NCBI GenBank assembly: GCA_910584605.1
Contig: CAJUAW010000069.1
Span: 1 to 14,630 of the forward strand
Direction: 5' to 3'
Source of the DNA: an uncultured Oscillospiraceae bacterium
Lineage (GTDB): Bacteria; Bacillota_A; Clostridia; Oscillospirales; Oscillospiraceae
DNA length: 14,630 bases
This document shows, in pieces, positions 14,064 to 14,630 of the stretch (its first letter is position 1; each line of letters begins with the position of its first letter). Below the pieces are notes generated by a model. The model was given only the letters and a program-made list of their open reading frames with translations. It searched no databases and was not told the DNA's origin. Both the position numbers and the translations under genes were made by a program.

Positions 14064-14630
14064 TCATGCTGAGTCACATAGCTTGTCAGCTGCTATTTCT
14101 CTGTGCATAGCAAAAACAGCGAGAACAGCCCCCAGGACGGTTAAGCTGATTTGCTGTATTGCAAGCCAACCTGGAACATGAAACGCCGGGTCTAATTGTT
14201 CAACCGTCAACGGAAATTGAGAGAAGAAACCGCTCAACGACACATTGATTGCCGGGGGCAGGGGTAACGCAGTCAATATAATCACTGCCGCCATAAGAGC
14301 GTAGAGCAGAGCATGGCTGAAGCGGCTCAGCATCATTCCTGCCCCCAGGCAAAAGACAATGGGCGGGATCAGGGTCAATAGAGCGGGTAAAATCAGCTCC
14401 CCATAATCCACCCACCCAAACAGCGTCACATAGAATCCAACCGCCAGGGCGGCAGCGCATAGGCAGAGGACAAGGGTCGCTGTCAGCACCGCTCCACACC
14501 GCAGAGCCGCATACCGACGCTGCCTGATTGGGGCGGCTTGAGTCAAGGGCCGGAGCAGACGCTCCTCCTTGGAGCAGAAGAACGCAAGGAAAAACAATTC
14601 TCCCAGGCAGATCAGCGGCAGAGCTTGGCT
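14064..14630 (-). CDS. ABC-2 type permease-like membrane protein, C-terminal part, cut by the right edge
   Basis: The frame is open from the right edge of the window to TGA at 14064, giving 188 visible residues; the start lies outside. After CSKEERLLRPLTQAAPIRQR, which resembles the cytoplasmic coupling segment of ABC-2 permeases, come about four or five hydrophobic helices (starting at VLTATLVLCLCAAALAVGFY), the last ending near AVLAVFAMHREIAA. It is convergent with the sigma factor-ABC operon, so it belongs to another transcription unit, perhaps a second transporter of the same kind. The 110 bp between the two converging genes show no clear terminator. The family call rests on one segment and the helix pattern and is moderate. 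Confidence 0.65.
   Translation of the reverse strand, partial: SQALPLICLGELFFLAFFCSKEERLLRPLTQAAPIRQRRYAALRCGAVLTATLVLCLCAAALAVGFYVTLFGWVDYGELILPALLTLIPPIVFCLGAGMMLSRFSHALLYALMAAVIILTALPLPPAINVSLSGFFSQFPLTVEQLDPAFHVPGWLAIQQISLTVLGAVLAVFAMHREIAADKLCDSA

Noticed and set aside
1..14630. CRISPR array or plasmid/phage replication origin
   Set aside because: No regularly spaced repeats, iterons or associated genes were seen.

Overview
The window reads as chromosomal DNA of a gut-type anaerobic Bacillota, most likely class Clostridia near Oscillospiraceae. This is an inference from moderate-to-high G+C coding DNA, purine-rich Shine-Dalgarno sites, a DegV-family domain and clostridial-style hybrid kinases; no rRNA or other taxonomic marker is present. 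All product calls come from reading motifs in the translations; no database search was possible.

Left edge (1-960): the catalytic C-terminal part of a tyrosine integrase, then a cluster of GGTCGG repeats, then a sequence with the exact 3'-half layout of a tRNA (T-loop, T-stem strand, acceptor strand, A, CCA) followed at once by a strong terminator. This looks like the end of an integrated element, with the tRNA 3' end as attachment site and resident chromosome to the right. The stretch 960-1266 has no gene but carries an 87-bp inverted-repeat structure.

Signalling locus (1267-9205): a chemoreceptor gene on the minus strand and, divergently, a tightly packed operon of a stand-alone receiver (CheY-like), a hybrid kinase with receiver and HPt domains, and a second hybrid kinase whose C-terminus is a complete DegV (fatty-acid-binding) fold. 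The second kinase has no HPt of its own, so the likely relay is kinase 2 receiver -> HPt of kinase 1 -> stand-alone receiver. None of the proteins has a DNA-binding output, so the target may be motility or another protein. The chemoreceptor is frameshifted by a perfect 7-bp tandem duplication; removing one copy restores a full-length protein, so this may be a reversible off state. The DegV-kinase fusion is the most novel item in the window.

Right part (9206-14630): about 370 bp without a gene, holding a 17-bp perfect hairpin and a second weak terminator, then a five-gene operon with overlapping starts: an ECF-type sigma factor, a six-helix membrane protein of unknown role, an ABC ATPase and two ABC-2-type permeases with large extracytoplasmic loops. 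It looks like a self-contained stress-induced export or resistance module. A convergent, right-truncated gene for another ABC-2-like membrane protein closes the window.
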